Source: Fragilariopsis cylindrus CCMP1102
Taxonomy: Eukaryota; Bacillariophyta; Bacillariophyceae; Bacillariales; Bacillariaceae
Assembly: GCA_900095095.1 (NCBI GenBank)
Contig: FMBT01000447.1
Coordinates: forward strand, 27,501-91,500
Length of the DNA stretch: 64,000 nucleotides
Reading direction: 5' to 3'
Positions 23,970 through 36,178 of this stretch are shown here, piece by piece. How positions within the stretch are numbered: position 1 is the first letter of the stretch; the number at the start of each line of letters is the position of its first letter. The notes under the pieces were generated by a model that saw nothing but the letters and a program-made list of their open reading frames with translations, did no database searches and was not told the origin of the DNA. The position numbers were made by a program, and so were the translations under genes.

Positions 23970-23997
23970 TATAACGAATTTTTTCCCGCCATTTGCG
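23970..23997 (-). repeat. 28-bp inverted copy of R2 at the block edge
   Basis: The 28 bases 23970-23997 are the exact reverse complement of 20526-20553 (they contain GGCGGGAAAAAATTCG). The match starts at the very base where acyltransferase similarity stops. Confidence 0.9.
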
Positions 23998-25120
23998 TGG
24001 TACTCGAGATGCACCAAATAGTGCTCGGAATTGTGCTAAGCATTTAAAAAAATAAGAAAATTGTTCAATACAGTAGGTGAGATGGAAAATACATGTAAAA
24101 CTTTCAGGGGAGAAACAATAGGACTATATTTCATATCATATCATATCATTTCATGGATATGGATATGAAATTACATCATGTACACTTACCCATACAAAGT
24201 GGTTTACCCTTAAATGTATCAGGTTTTAAATTTCCATTACGTAATTGACTTGCCATCTTTACAGATGCAAAACATAAACTAGCAGCACGTCGAATTTGAT
24301 TACCACTTAATTTTGGATCAGGTGATGATTCTAAAACAAAATAGGGATTTAAATTTAATACAACTGATGAATCTGGTGCAAGATACGCATCATTCCAAAA
24401 TTCTTCTACGTAGGAACCAATTAGTCCACTTTCTCGTCCAGACCGGTCATATTCCAATAGTAGACGTTGTAATTGTGGTCCAGTCGTCGTCGTCGTTGTT
24501 GGTGTTGCTGGTGTTGTTCCTTCTTCATTCTTTACGTTTACGCTTATGTTTACATTTGGTTTTAAAAAGTCATCCACTAATCGTTTCGTTTTATCACGTT
24601 CTTCTGGATGATCGTCTGCTTGTAATGCCTCTAAATGTTTTAAAAATTTAGACATTGTATCTTCTAAGGTAGGAATTGGTAGTGGTGGTAGATTAGCTTG
24701 TGCACTGAATGTAATACTACTTGATGATGCAGTATTAGTTTCTTGTTCTGATAGTGCTATCGCTTTTGAAAATTCAGTGTCACTAAGATTTGTACTACCA
24801 CTCATATTAGGACTACTATTGTGAAAATTATTAATTTTGGTTGGTGCTGATGCTGATGCTGATGGTACTACTACATCTTCATAATTAGTAAGACCCGATA
24901 CCTTCCGTTCAGGATATGGTTTAACGAATTTAGGAATTTCAAGTTCGTTTGTTACATTCGCATTCACATTCGCATTCACATTCGTCCCCCTTCCTCCCAT
25001 TTTCGGTATGGTATGCGACGAAAGTGGTTTCATCATCTTAGTGATGATCACCGCCGCCGCCGCCACCACCGTCTCATTGGCGTTATCAGTCTCATCATTG
25101 TTTATAATATTATTGTTCAT
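23998..25120 (-). CDS. Carnitine/choline acyltransferase, N-terminal part (same gene as 14340-16811)
   Basis: Exon 25120-24190 ends in KPLCM at a GTAAGT donor. The next exon starts at 24035 after a TTAG acceptor and reads AQFRALFGASRVP up to the block edge at 23998. After a low-complexity N-terminus of ~135 residues the family start appears: LPPLPIPTLEDTMSKFLKHL, LQRLLLEYDRSGRESGLIGSYVEEFW, AYL, VLNLNPYFV. PLCM followed by Q-F-x-x-LF-x-x-SRVP is the standard order before the region found at 16811. No mitochondrial presequence is obvious. The two parts together would give about 1056 residues, longer than usual (~620-780) because of the disordered N-terminus and the acidic tail. Confidence 0.85.
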
Positions 25121-25993
25121 CTTGATAATAATAATAATAATAATGATACCCTAAATTAAATTTACACGCAGGCAATAATGGATTACGGTATTGGACGCGA
25201 TTTTCCAGATACTGTAGAATGATTGGGGGGGGGGAATCTTTGTCTCTGCCTTTGCTCTCTGCCTTGTCTTTTGTTTGCACAACAATCGCAGCAGCAACAA
25301 ATTCACGTTATGTTGTTCTCGTTGGCACAGTTTAATATTGCTTAATAGGCTGCTTTTTTATCCACCATATCCACCTATTCGAATCGATTGAGAAGATTTG
25401 GGGAGTGCGTCGTGATCCGATGCTTCTTCATCTATGTTGTGTTCTTCCAATTTGATCTTGAAACAGGATACATTGTACATGATGATGATTGATTGACTTC
25501 ACATTTTTGATGAAAGAGCAAAGTAGTCGAGTGAGTCGATTCGAGTCGAGTCGTCCAATAAATACAATCACATATCTTTTACGTACTTCGTACGCACTGC
25601 ATCATCATCTCACAGCAGAATCAATCTAAAACAGTATGAAGTAGTAGCGTGCGTGACACACACATCATCGATATCGATCCGAAGAACACTTACGGTATTA
25701 AAATAGAGACTGAATTGAATGGCGATGGAAAGGAAAAACCTACTGGACATCAAAAGTGATACAGTAAGTTAGCAGGTGAGAGGATGAATCAGTAAATCAT
25801 TTCGGAAATACAGTATTATACTCAAGAAAAGGTGTTCTTCGTTGCTACCTACTCTGAGCCGGTTGGTTTAAAATTAAATCCAAAACATATCTAGATAAAT
25901 ACTGCTTGTAGAGAGAAACGATTTTGTTCTGTTGTAATTTGGGACGCAATTAAACGACAACACAACAACAGTACAAAATAAAACGAGGAAAAA
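25121..25993. other. Intergenic region between divergent genes
   Basis: No gene is seen. It is the 5' region of the acyltransferase (-) and the carrier-like gene (+). It contains an (AAT)n run at about 25125-25145, a 9-G run near 25225 and a GAGTCGA-rich patch near 25527-25550. Confidence 0.5.
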
Positions 25994-28900
25994 ATGGGAT
26001 CCATAATATTAGCAGCCTCTTCGTCGTGAGTTTTTGTATCATTCATCCGTTGTTTTTTTTGTCGCTTTCAGTTGTTGAATCCTACTACGTTCCTTCATCG
26101 TCAGCAGCTATAAGTAGAATACGAACAACGACAACAGCAAGAATAAAATCAAGAACTTCTATACTACAACAACAACAGCATGTTGTGAATCTCAAAAGTA
26201 GAGTGAATGAAGATGAAATTGAAATCATGAGCAACGACGACCGATTATTCGACGACGACGTCGACGTGAAGCTTTCTTCGTCTTCCTCCGGCGACACGAC
26301 GACGGCAAGAACATTTTCAACAACAACAACATCAACCACACCAACATCCACGAGGAGGACAGCATTGTCGACGATGACGACATCGGCGGCAGCAGCAGCA
26401 CTGTTCTTTCCTTCCTTCTCCTCTCCAGCAGTAGCTGGTGTGGCTGAAATTGATAAATCCACTGGATCCCTGTATACACCCAAGAAACAAATGTTAGCGG
26501 GTGGATCAGAAGCAGCAAGAGGTGGGATACCAGTTCGAAACACCTTTGATGGTAGTCCAGGAGAAAAATTAAAATCAGGAGAACAGATACAAACGGTGTA
26601 TGAAACACGATTTATCGCCTACCTGTCTCGTTTTTTGATTAATTTTGATGATGCCGCAAATTCCTTCTGGAAAACATCGATTACATCGTCGTCGTCCGAG
26701 GATAGTATATCGAAATCAACAATAGATTATAAATTTGCAGAATTTTCTGAAAGTGTTGAAATTGGATTAGCAGATTACTTTATTGGACCGTACGGAAGTT
26801 ATTCTTCATTAAGTGCTATGAAAGCTGGTATTAATGCCAAGTATCAAGCCAAATCAGGACGATATGACGATACCAAAAACAACAAAGGCAAAAAATAAAC
26901 ATAGGGGAACGCATAATGAAGAAATTAGCCCTATCATCATCACGGAAAACAAGGTCGGGGAAATCAAATTTCGAAGTCCGTAAGGAAACCACTGCCCGAG
27001 ATCGGTTCGCTAAGAAGGGTGTATTGAGTCTGTACACGTTATTGAAAGCTCGATATACAAGCAGGAATGCGAAACGTCAATTAGCTATACTATTTTCATT
27101 CATTACGAATCCCTGTTTACAACCCACAGCAGAGATCCGTAGTTTATTAGCCGAAGTGGACGATGCATCAATAACCAACATCGAAATTGACAAAATATTT
27201 ACACGGGATGAACTTACCTCCATAACAAGCAGTAGACGAGGTGGAGGGTATTCCTATTCGGAACTGCCCACTATAGACATTGAAGCTCCTCCAGCTCTTG
27301 GATCTGCCTATAAATTAGCGAAGGCTCGTCCGGTTATGAAAGAAACTTCTCGAGTTCTGCGTATCAATATAGTTGACGGAGGAGAGGGATATACGAAAGC
27401 TCCAGATGTTTACGTATCTCCACCGGTAGCTGGTATTGGATTGTCTTCGCGGCAATGCATCGCACAGGCTATCATAGATCGTAAGGGACGTATAGAAAGT
27501 GTTGTCGTGTTGGATCCAGGGTATGGGTACGGGAAGAGTAAAAATGGAGTTCCTCCCATTGTAACTATTAAACCACCTGAGTTTAAAGGTATTAAAAACA
27601 ATAAAGGACTACGACAAGCGACCGCCAAGGCTAATTTAGAATATAAGATAGATGGAATTGAAGTGATAGAAGGCGGAAACGGTTATGTCGCAACAGATCC
27701 TCCCAAAATTTCTATCAGTCCACCGGAAGATCCGGACTGGTACGTTGATACTGCTGAGTTAGCAGTTTTGGAGGAGGTGTCAGTCGATATAAGACAATTT
27801 CAGGCCAAAGTAGCAAAGATGAGAGGACCCACAGAGAATCTTGTTTTTAGTATCGATCGCAATTATTTCATACAACCACCTCTCGAGGATTTACCCTTAG
27901 AACAAGTTGGAAACGACCCTATCGCGTTACTTCCCTCTTCCGTTCGTCCCGAACTTAACAGTTATGGTACATACGTAATACCTTCCGTTGCGGCCGTTCG
28001 TACATATGACGATGTAAAGAATAATCCACGATTTAGAGCAGTCGATCCTTTGTTTGGTGCTATAGGGGCCCTTCCTACTCAAAAGAGCGCAATAGAATTA
28101 AAACCAAACGAATATGGACGATTGGCTTTGAGTGGCGCTGTTGTACCGTACTGGTCAGAACAGCCCTAAATCCATTAGAACTTATTAAGACGAAGTTGCA
28201 GTTGGAAAACGATAAGGAACTACTTTCATACGCTCGACAGTCTATTACAGGCACTACTACCGACAAATCAACGAATACACCACATTTGCAAACTCTTAAA
28301 ACTTCTGAGAATGAAAATGACAAGGACCACCCACACTTTGCCACCGCCAATGAAGGAGAGAGTAATATAGCGATCGCATCTAAACCAAAAATCCGCACAG
28401 ATGTTAATAATACAGATATTCAATCGGGAGAAACAGCAGTCAAGATTTCCTCGAATGAACTGATTGGTAGTTTGATAAAACTTCGGGGTCCCGCAGCTTT
28501 ATTTCAAAGTGCAGATGTAACACTATTAGCGAGTCTGGTATTTGGATCGTTAGGCTTTGGTGCGACGGAACTCTTCCGACGATCATTTAGTGAGATCTTT
28601 TCGTGGGAGGAGACGGCGGTGGTGGATTTAATTCACAGCTAGTACTTTTGTTGGCGGCATCACTTGCAACGATTATTACTTGTGCTGTTGCGGCACCTTT
28701 CGAACTCCTTCGCGTTAGAAGTATGGGACTTGTTGAGTCTCAAAAGTGGATTGATGTCATGAAGGATTTTCTTAAGGAGAAACTAAATATAAATGACCGC
28801 TGATTTAGATCTGAAGGCATTAGATTTGAAGGACTTCGTGCCTCTTTGGGCTGGTTTTGGGCCGACTGCATCACGTGAGCTCCTCTTTGCTATACCGAAA

Positions 28901-29389
28901 TTCTTAGCGTTCGATTTTATTGCCAAGGCTATCACTGGAATAATAAATTCTCAGATGGGACAGGGAGCGCTCCCGATTCAAGTCGGAATTGGAGCGGAAG
29001 GATTGGCAATATCTGCCATTTCAGGAGCCTTTGCCGGCCTTGCAGGTGCCGTAGTAAGCCACCCCGCCGATCTTATACTTACTAAACTTTCTGCACAGAA
29101 ACCAGCCGCTACGACTGAAGCAGATGAGAACGGAATCACAAAAGATGAAGACGAATCAGCATCTACTGCGGATGCCGGCTGGAAGGAAATTATCGAAGAT
29201 TTGCTAAGCAAGGAAGGTGGTGTGGCGAATCTTTATGTCGGATTGACACCAAGATTAATATTTTTCTTTCTTGTGATTGGACTCCAGTTCTTTCTTTATG
29301 ACTACGTGAAAAATCTTCTCGAGGTCGGTTCTGATGATTTGAGCTTAGTATTGGATGTTTTCTATGCAGTTCGTCAAGGGCTACAGTAA
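25994..29389 (+). CDS. Plastid-type mitochondrial-carrier-family protein with long N-terminal region (frame-broken)
   Basis: One gene is spread over several frames: 26026-26898, ~26880-28150, ~28150-28610, 28603-28803 and 28793-29389. The likely ATG is at 25994, with a base loss before 26026. The N-terminus is signal-like (FCIIHPLFFLSLSV) and is followed by a Ser/Thr-rich stretch and a second hydrophobic motif ending SSPAVAGVAE, which suggests plastid or thylakoid targeting. The central part has three GG-x-GY motifs (GGEGYTKAPDVYV, PGYGYGKS, GGNGYVATDPP). The C-terminal part has the three carrier signatures PLELIK, PFELLR and PADLILTK with flanking hydrophobic helices. The transported substrate cannot be told. 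Four or five one-base breaks mean either assembly error or a pseudogene. Confidence 0.65.
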
Positions 29390-30398
29390 TTGACGCTTTT
29401 ACTAGTACACCTTTCCTTTAAAGAATACAGTGCTGGGCGAATGGAAGGAGCAAACAATTGGATGCGGACAAGATACTTCGGGCCCGTTTTATTCTTTACT
29501 TCCAGTACTGTATTATTAGCTGAGAGTACAACCCAGCCGCCACCATTGTTACAACGAAGAAAAGTCAATGTTTTCTTTGTTAACTTCTAGTAGCTCAATA
29601 CTTGATGGAATTCATGAGACATCAATACAACAATCTCAGTAGAATTGGATGACAATAATAATGTATTATTATGTACGTCTTTACCTATACTACCCGAAAC
29701 ATCCATTACCACCAATGAAACTACCCAACATCGTGTTAGTTCTGTGGATGACACTGAATGCGGTCGATGAATAGCTAATATAGTATATAGACTTAAAGTT
29801 CAATTCGCATTTAATTGGCTTACTTTACAGAACTCAATTGATTTTTGTGCGACTTCAGTTTTAGATTTCATTAGTAGATTTTGGAACGGCAGCTGCAGCA
29901 AATAAGTATTGCTACACTATGTTTTCACTATAAAATGACAACAATTTTCTATTTAGTGAGCTGTCAACCACAAATGCAGTAGTTCTTCTTTCGTTGTGTG
30001 TGTTTCTTTTCATCTTCCATAATGTTCTTTTTGTCGTCAACGTTTTATACAAATTTTGTGAGACGAAATTGAAAAGAACAAGAGCTAGAAAATTAATTAT
30101 GCCCCTATCTAGAACTGACACGTACAGATAGCGACTTTCAATAGAATTCGCATTGCAAAAACAGCTGCAAGTTATGTGCACTACAAGGATACAACAACAT
30201 CACTACACACCGACCGATCTTACTACTTCTTTTACTTTAACAAATACTGGACTGAAGGTATTACTCCATTCATCTTCACAAGACTAGATACTTGAGCTAC
30301 ATGTAGTACAAGTCGAGCCATGACCGAAACACGAATTGTATAAACTACTCAAAACTTCCGTCACCAACCGAAGAAGAAAATAAAAGGGTGCTATCATC
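29390..30398. other. Intergenic region
   Basis: No gene is supported. An open frame on the plus strand at 29390-29590 and one on the minus strand at 29912-30181 show no motif. The region is ordinary AT-rich spacer between two plus-strand genes and includes the 3' end of the carrier-like gene. Confidence 0.5.
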
Positions 30399-33300
30399 AT
30401 GGCGACCCTATCACAAGTTTATATTAATCTTGCAATGGGGACAGTTGTTACGACCATTTGTTATATTGGTTTTGGTGCAGCAGTTCGTTTCGAATGCAAC
30501 AAAGATTTAACACCACGTGCATGGAATCGTCCCATACAGGTTATTAAAAATTGTCTTTCTCGACCGTATTCTTTGAGTTGGATTCATTGGGCGATGTCAC
30601 AACGGTATATAGATTTATTAGCTGGTATACCCGGAACAGGAACAAGACAGAAAGGCTGGTCAGGACCAAATCTACGAACAAACCTCGATGGAATCATTCT
30701 AATGAGGTATCATGCTTTACAATTCAAGGTGCGTACTTTTCAAGTAATATCACAAGTACAAGTGCAAGTAAATAAAAAACTAATTGATGTCATCTCGTCG
30801 ACTCACCCTTATGCTTCGTTTATCAACACATATGTAATCTCAGGTTTCTGTTGTAACAACAATATTGTGTATAGCAATGTTACTACCTCTGTACTATACA
30901 GCTGAATGTGATCCATTGAAAGTAGGTCGACCAAGATGTCAGGAAATTTCACAAAACACCGATTTTGAACAGTTAACAATAGCGAACGTTGTACCGGAAT
31001 ATTCGACCGAAATTATCTACAAAAAAAATGGGACCAGCGTTGATTTGAGTGATGCTTCAATCCCAGCAAATTATCTCAATAGTACTGATTTGAATGATAT
31101 CGATTTACTACAGACAATATCCTGGAGTTGGACTAATGGTGTTACGGGTGAGTAAAGTCTTCTTTCTAGTTTTGCGTTTCGCATACAACGCTCTCTCTCT
31201 TTTTCTCCCTCTCTCTTTCTCCACACACACCACACACACACACAACGGTATACATTTCAATTTTGTTTTTACCATCTTTGTTTTATCTCAATCATATCCT
31301 GACTATCTACTGCTCATCATTTTATATAGAACGCTATCTTGCATTTGCCTTTACCATCACTTTGATCACTATATATACATGCTGTACGTTATTTTCCTGC
31401 TGATAGTACTGCTGCTATTGCTGTTGTTGTGTCGGAAAGACATCTTTTTTTAAATTGACTCTATTATTCTTCACATGATACCATAAATAAAAACTAACTA
31501 AACCGCTTGATCAACTCGTTGCAAAAATAAAAATGGTGGATTCAGATTTGTTATGGTATGAATGGGTCGAATGCCTTGCCTTGCGACGGGTGTACTATTT
31601 AGAATCCGAATATTATGAGGAACGACTAGAAGAACTAGACGATATTCGTAGTAATACCGATCCAGAAGATCCTTTCCAAAAAACACGACCACCTTTTTTG
31701 CCACATCCAGAAATGCGAGAGACCATACCGAATGTATCCTTACATTCCGCACTGTATAAACTTCCCAGTAATCTCGATGCAAATTTTGACGATACTAGCG
31801 AGAAAAGTCTATTAGAACGACAGTTGGCTGCTGGGGTAAAATTTTTCGATCAGTGTGTGCCTAATCAACCCGGCTTTACTTCATCTATAGCTGCAATCAC
31901 GATGGTGCCGATGCCCAAAAGGCTACAAAGGTTTGGGGGAAATGGTACGAATGCGGTAGTAAGATGCGGCGCTTGAGGTATATCAAAAGTCATTTGGAGA
32001 CTCGCCTCAAAATGCAGCGAGAGGGGGAATTAGGACTACGCGATATGGTCATTACTGCACCTTTAAATGCTGTTAAGGCCACCGTCAAGGCAACAACAGA
32101 AAAGATCGATACAATGAAGGTCGTCACGTCCGAAGGGTTCGAGACAGTGAAGGAACTTGCGTCTGAAGAGATTGAAAAAATAAAGGTACTTGGTAGAGAA
32201 CGAATACCGACACGGATGCAGACTAATCCAACACAGGTTTGCTCTACTCGTAATTCGAACTCGTCTTTTGTTAGTTCTTCGGAAACTGAATTTTTTGACG
32301 CGGCAACTTTCACTAGCGGTAGCGATAACGACATTGAAAATGAAACACGTGACGAAGAGAAGAAGAATAGCGATTTTGAGACGGAGTTATCGCTGACCGA
32401 GGGATTGACAAAAGAAGATTCGACACCATCTTCGTTGACACAAGATAATGCTAACGGAACCTCCAGTAGATCAAAACCCGTCAACGATTCCCAAACGAGT
32501 GCTGTATCCGTCGACATTGAATTGGGACAAACACATTGTACCGACGAAAGTACCACATTGACTTATCACGACGCAGATCACGATGCCGAAAAAGTAGACC
32601 CAGAATCTGCATCTGGGAATTTAGTTACGATAGTGTCTTCGGGGAGGAGGATCAGCAAGACGATACAAATAACACAACAAACGCGGAGGCGCACGTACCT
32701 GGATTCAATGAGGGAACGACAGAACATTTTGAATACGACGATTTTGATCCGGAGAAATTTGCCAAATGGATAGGTTACTCCGAAGAAACGGAACTGGATC
32801 AATTGATTGACACTCTTGATATCGAACAACTTAGTGTTTACGCTAGAGAAATGTCACAATCGGCATCCAATCCTTGCGTGTATGGGTGCGGTTTCAAATC
32901 ATTGAGACTTTCAAGCATTGAACAGCTGGAGGCTATGCTTGATGATGCTTGGTCATCAGTACGAGAAGCCAATGCTGAGCTCTTGCTAGCACGAGCGAAT
33001 ATGTTCAAGGAGGAAGCTCGCACAAGCAGTGCTTCTGCAAAAAAGGAGGAGAATGGGGACGATAATGTAAAAGACAAAACTAAATCTGTACGATTTAAAA
33101 GAAAAGACAGCACAATAGATCAGGATGACAAAGAAATGAAGAACGAAATAGTCGAAAAAGATGTCCCCTCTAGTTTAGAAAGCAGTATCTCAAGAAGGCC
33201 GAGAGGATTACGTAAAAGAGTCAGAGTCAAATCCACCCGCGCTAAGTATGACGAGGCGAAAAACCTAGTTGATGAGATCAATGCAGTTGCAAAAACCAAT

Positions 33301-35750
33301 TCTGAAGAAGAGAAGAAAAGTTACTGGTTTAGTTGTTTGACACGTGGTGCCAAGAAAACAGGCAGGAAAAGGACTACAGTCCTTCACCATCCAAGCTATG
33401 CAGTTGTGACGTAAGTTTCTTCCCTTTTCGTTCGTTCATCCGTCCTGTTTTACGTTTGACTTCGCACGGAGCAGTCCATAGTTATTGTCTCGTTCCATTC
33501 CTTCCTTTCCAATCAACCAAATTAACTCACGGTTGGTTATCTGTCTGTCGTTTTTATACGTACCACACACCAATCGATCGATCGACGCCCTTTTCTCTCG
33601 TATGAACAAACAGGTTACCTCGAGACAAGCAGCTATTGCTGCACGACAGGCAAGTTTTATCTAGATGTCCGATCTGTAAATGCTACTCGCTCGTAATATA
33701 TTCACTAACTTAAATCTCTCTCTATCCTATACTTACTACCCAGTGTGTGGCTGATGGAAAAGGAACAAGGGCTTGGACACAAGTTCAGAATATCCCTATG
33801 ACACCGCTGGCGGATGCACCACCTAGAAACATATTCTTCTGCCGTGGATGGTACGTCATTAGACAAGATCTTCGTTTTCTTTCTATCTTTCGATTAGTTT
33901 CACAACTGATTCGATGAATCGACTCACTCACACTACTTTACCTCAAATTTATAGCTGGTACGTTATTAGACAAATTTTCGTTTTCTTCCTATCTTTCGAT
34001 TAGTTTTCACAACTGATATTCGAATGAATCGACTCACTCACACTACTTTACCTCAAATTTATAGCCGCCCAGTAACACTAACAATTCCTAACAAAGAGAA
34101 AAGGATTCGAAAAATTCTGTAGGTCAAATGGAAATAAATGTGTTCTATCTTGTTATGCTATGTATCATCCTTGATTTTCTCATGTTCTTCTTTTTTGTAT
34201 GTTTGCCACAGCTCTTGGATTTTTTACATTACGTTCTGCTTTTATACACTGTACCTTTATCGTAAGTGTACCGACTGTCTTGTGACGTTGATATTATTTC
34301 CAAACAGTAGAATTCTCACTGAATTTTATCTACTGTAGACTTGTATCTCAGGTACTGGATCCCGCTTGGTTAGCCGCAAGATATCCTGGCAATGAGGTCT
34401 TCCAAGATCCCGACAGTTTTTTCTTCAAGGCTCTTGCTGGTATTTCGTCAGGGCTGTTATATTCTTTATTTTTCTCAATTTTGCCACAGATTTTCAAAGC
34501 CCTCGCTTTCTTTGAGGGTACATCAAGTAGCAAAGTAAAGGCAGAGGAAAAAGCAATGCGATTCTACTGGTACTTTATGTTGGTTACAGCATTCACTGGG
34601 TCCTCGCTGGTTCAAATGCTAATAGATGGTTTTATCAAGGGTACGTAGTGCCTGTGAAATAAGATTGCTTTACACTCTTTCTCTTTAGAAATCCTATGAA
34701 CGAGCTCATTAGTCTTTCCATTATTTATTTATGTCACAGGTAGCGTAGGTGCTGAATTCAAAGATATCCTTGTCACGGTGGCAGCATCAATTGTGACACA
34801 GGTAAGACTCGAAATATATTTACGATTCGCCAATTTCCCCCTTGTGAACAAAAATGGTGACTGACATTTATTTTTCTGTTCTAAATTTACTAAAGCAAGC
34901 ACCAGTTTGGCTCAATTGGATTCTTGTTAGGACCGGGACCACTCTTCCAATAAATTATCTTCTCCAATTTATGACTTTTTTGTACGGGTGTTTGAAAATC
35001 AATTGGCTCAATCGAGTAATGAGAGGAGGAGGGTAAGAATTGCTGACATCTTACGTAAATATATTGCATCGATGTAATGCTATATATATTTTCATATTTT
35101 CTCACCAAATGTTTTGTTTTGTTTTGTTTTATTAAAGCCCCGGAGGCCCACCGCCCTATCGAATTTACATTGATTCTGGTGTTGTGTTCATGTGCCTTGT
35201 ATCATTGGCTCCAGCATGTCCCATCATCGCTCCCGCCTGTACCCTCTATTATATGATACTTATACCAATGCTCCGTTGGCTCCACATATTCGTGTATCGG
35301 CCACCCTTTGACGGTGGTGGTAGCAAATTTCCCGTCCTCCATGAAATATTGATCTCGTCTCTCATTCTAGGGCATTTCTTGTTAGGCGTACTGCTGCTTT
35401 TAAACCAGTCTTTCCTTTTAGGTTTGTTGATCATATGCATGTCTTTGCCAACTTATTTATTCAGCTGTTGGACAAAAGAGAAATTTCTGAGATCCTACGA
35501 AGACGCGGGACTGTGGCAAACCAGTATGTTAGATGGATTAAGCGGCAAGGAGACCATAGCAGACAGAGAGAAGTATCGCCGTTGGTTGGTTGACTGTCAT
35601 AAGGCTAGCTATGTCCCTATATGTCTATCGGGAGGTGAGGACTTTTTGACAAGTCAACCAGCGGTTGTTGTTCCCCTTGAACGAGATATTGAAGAAGAAA
35701 GTGGCAAGATATCACCAAGAAGAGGTATAATGCGCCAAAGTGCCTTTTGA
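30399..35750 (+). CDS. OSCA/CSC1 (TMEM63) mechanosensitive/osmosensing channel
   Basis: Twelve exons are read: 30399-30728, 30844-31147, 31330-31383, 31546-33410, 33614-33649, 33744-33850, 33955-33957, 34065-34118, 34339-34640, 34740-34801, 34896-35032 and 35138-35750. The order fits the DUF221 family: an N-terminal membrane helix, SWIHWAMSQRYIDLLAG, a helix VVTTILCIAMLLPLYY, DFEQLTIANVV, a small exon encoding the next helix (YLAFAFTITLITIYTC), ALRRVYYLE, and a long cytosolic insert. SYAVVT, SRQAAIAARQ, FFCRGCCRPVTLTIP and the seven-helix pore region follow. Introns are mostly ~100 nt; the one after 33649 has a GC donor (GCAAGT). Single-base losses are inferred near 31910, 32630 and 33615. 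It would be a calcium-permeable cation channel in plasma or internal membranes. Confidence 0.85.
33851..34064 (+). repeat. Tandemly duplicated intron separated by a 3-nt microexon
   Basis: Intron copies 33851-33954 (104 nt) and 33958-34064 (107 nt) are near-identical. Both start GTACGT, contain TCTTTCGATTAG and CGACTCACTCACACTACTTT, and end AAATTTATAG. Between them lies CTG (33955-33957). Splicing both introns gives ...GGA TG|C TG|C CGC, read Gly-Cys-Cys-Arg. Skipping the microexon gives Gly-Cys-Arg in the same frame. Confidence 0.88.
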
Positions 35751-35855
35751 TTGATTACATCAAAATGATACCTACAAAACCATCAATAAAAAGTTGAATT
35801 CATATCGTCCGATGAAGCAGCAGGAGCAGCAGGAGCAGTAGGAGATGAAGACACG

Positions 35856-36137
35856 ATGATGAGAACAACCGACGACGACGACGATATCGAGGAAGTCTTT
35901 GCTAAGAAGCTACAACTGATACACGATCTGATTCAGCAGCAGCGACAACAACGAACGGGACAGTTCTCGTGGGAGGAAACTTCAGAAGAGCCACAATCAT
36001 CAGACCAGTACTCGTCTGAAGATACCTCGAGACAGTACCCGTACTCGCCTTCAGAAGATTCAACGAAATCTTACGCATCTCTTACGTTAGATGAAGTATT
36101 TACAATTGGAAAAATCAATGGCAGTTGTGGTTGGTAG
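35856..36137 (+). CDS. Small acidic/Gln-Ser-rich hypothetical protein
   Basis: A 93-residue frame starts with two Met codons and lies 105 bp after the OSCA stop. It begins with an Asp run, then IEEVFAKKLQLIHDLIQQQRQQR (helical), a Ser/Glu/Tyr-rich middle with repeated S-E-D-S/T motifs, and LTLDEVFTIGKINGSCGW. No family is recognised. It could be a real small gene, an exon of an alternative OSCA C-terminus, or a chance frame. Confidence 0.3.
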   Translation: MMRTTDDDDDIEEVFAKKLQLIHDLIQQQRQQRTGQFSWEETSEEPQSSDQYSSEDTSRQYPYSPSEDSTKSYASLTLDEVFTIGKINGSCGW

Positions 36138-36178
36138 TAGTAGTAGTGGTAGTAGTGGTAGTAATAAAAGATTAATTA

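Larger units (their letters stand above)
16812..23997. other. 7186-bp block interrupting the acyltransferase gene
   Basis: The acyltransferase reading frame stops aligning with its family at a CCA triplet at 24000-23998 and resumes at a CCA triplet at 16811-16809 (minus-strand sense). Removing everything between them, with one CCA, restores GASRVPRNEGES in frame. The block holds an HhH-GPD gene and an HA-domain gene on the plus strand, a putative membrane protein on the minus strand, and internal repeats. Its right edge starts exactly with a 28-bp sequence that recurs inside the block in inverted orientation. No terminal inverted repeat was found. The alternative reading is a very large intron with nested genes, because GT and AG dinucleotides are also available at the edges. 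Confidence 0.6.

Noticed and set aside
16812-23997. The gene-splitting block as a classical TIR transposon
   Set aside because: The two inner ends show no inverted repeat by eye and no recognised transposase is encoded, so I describe it as a block and not as a named element.
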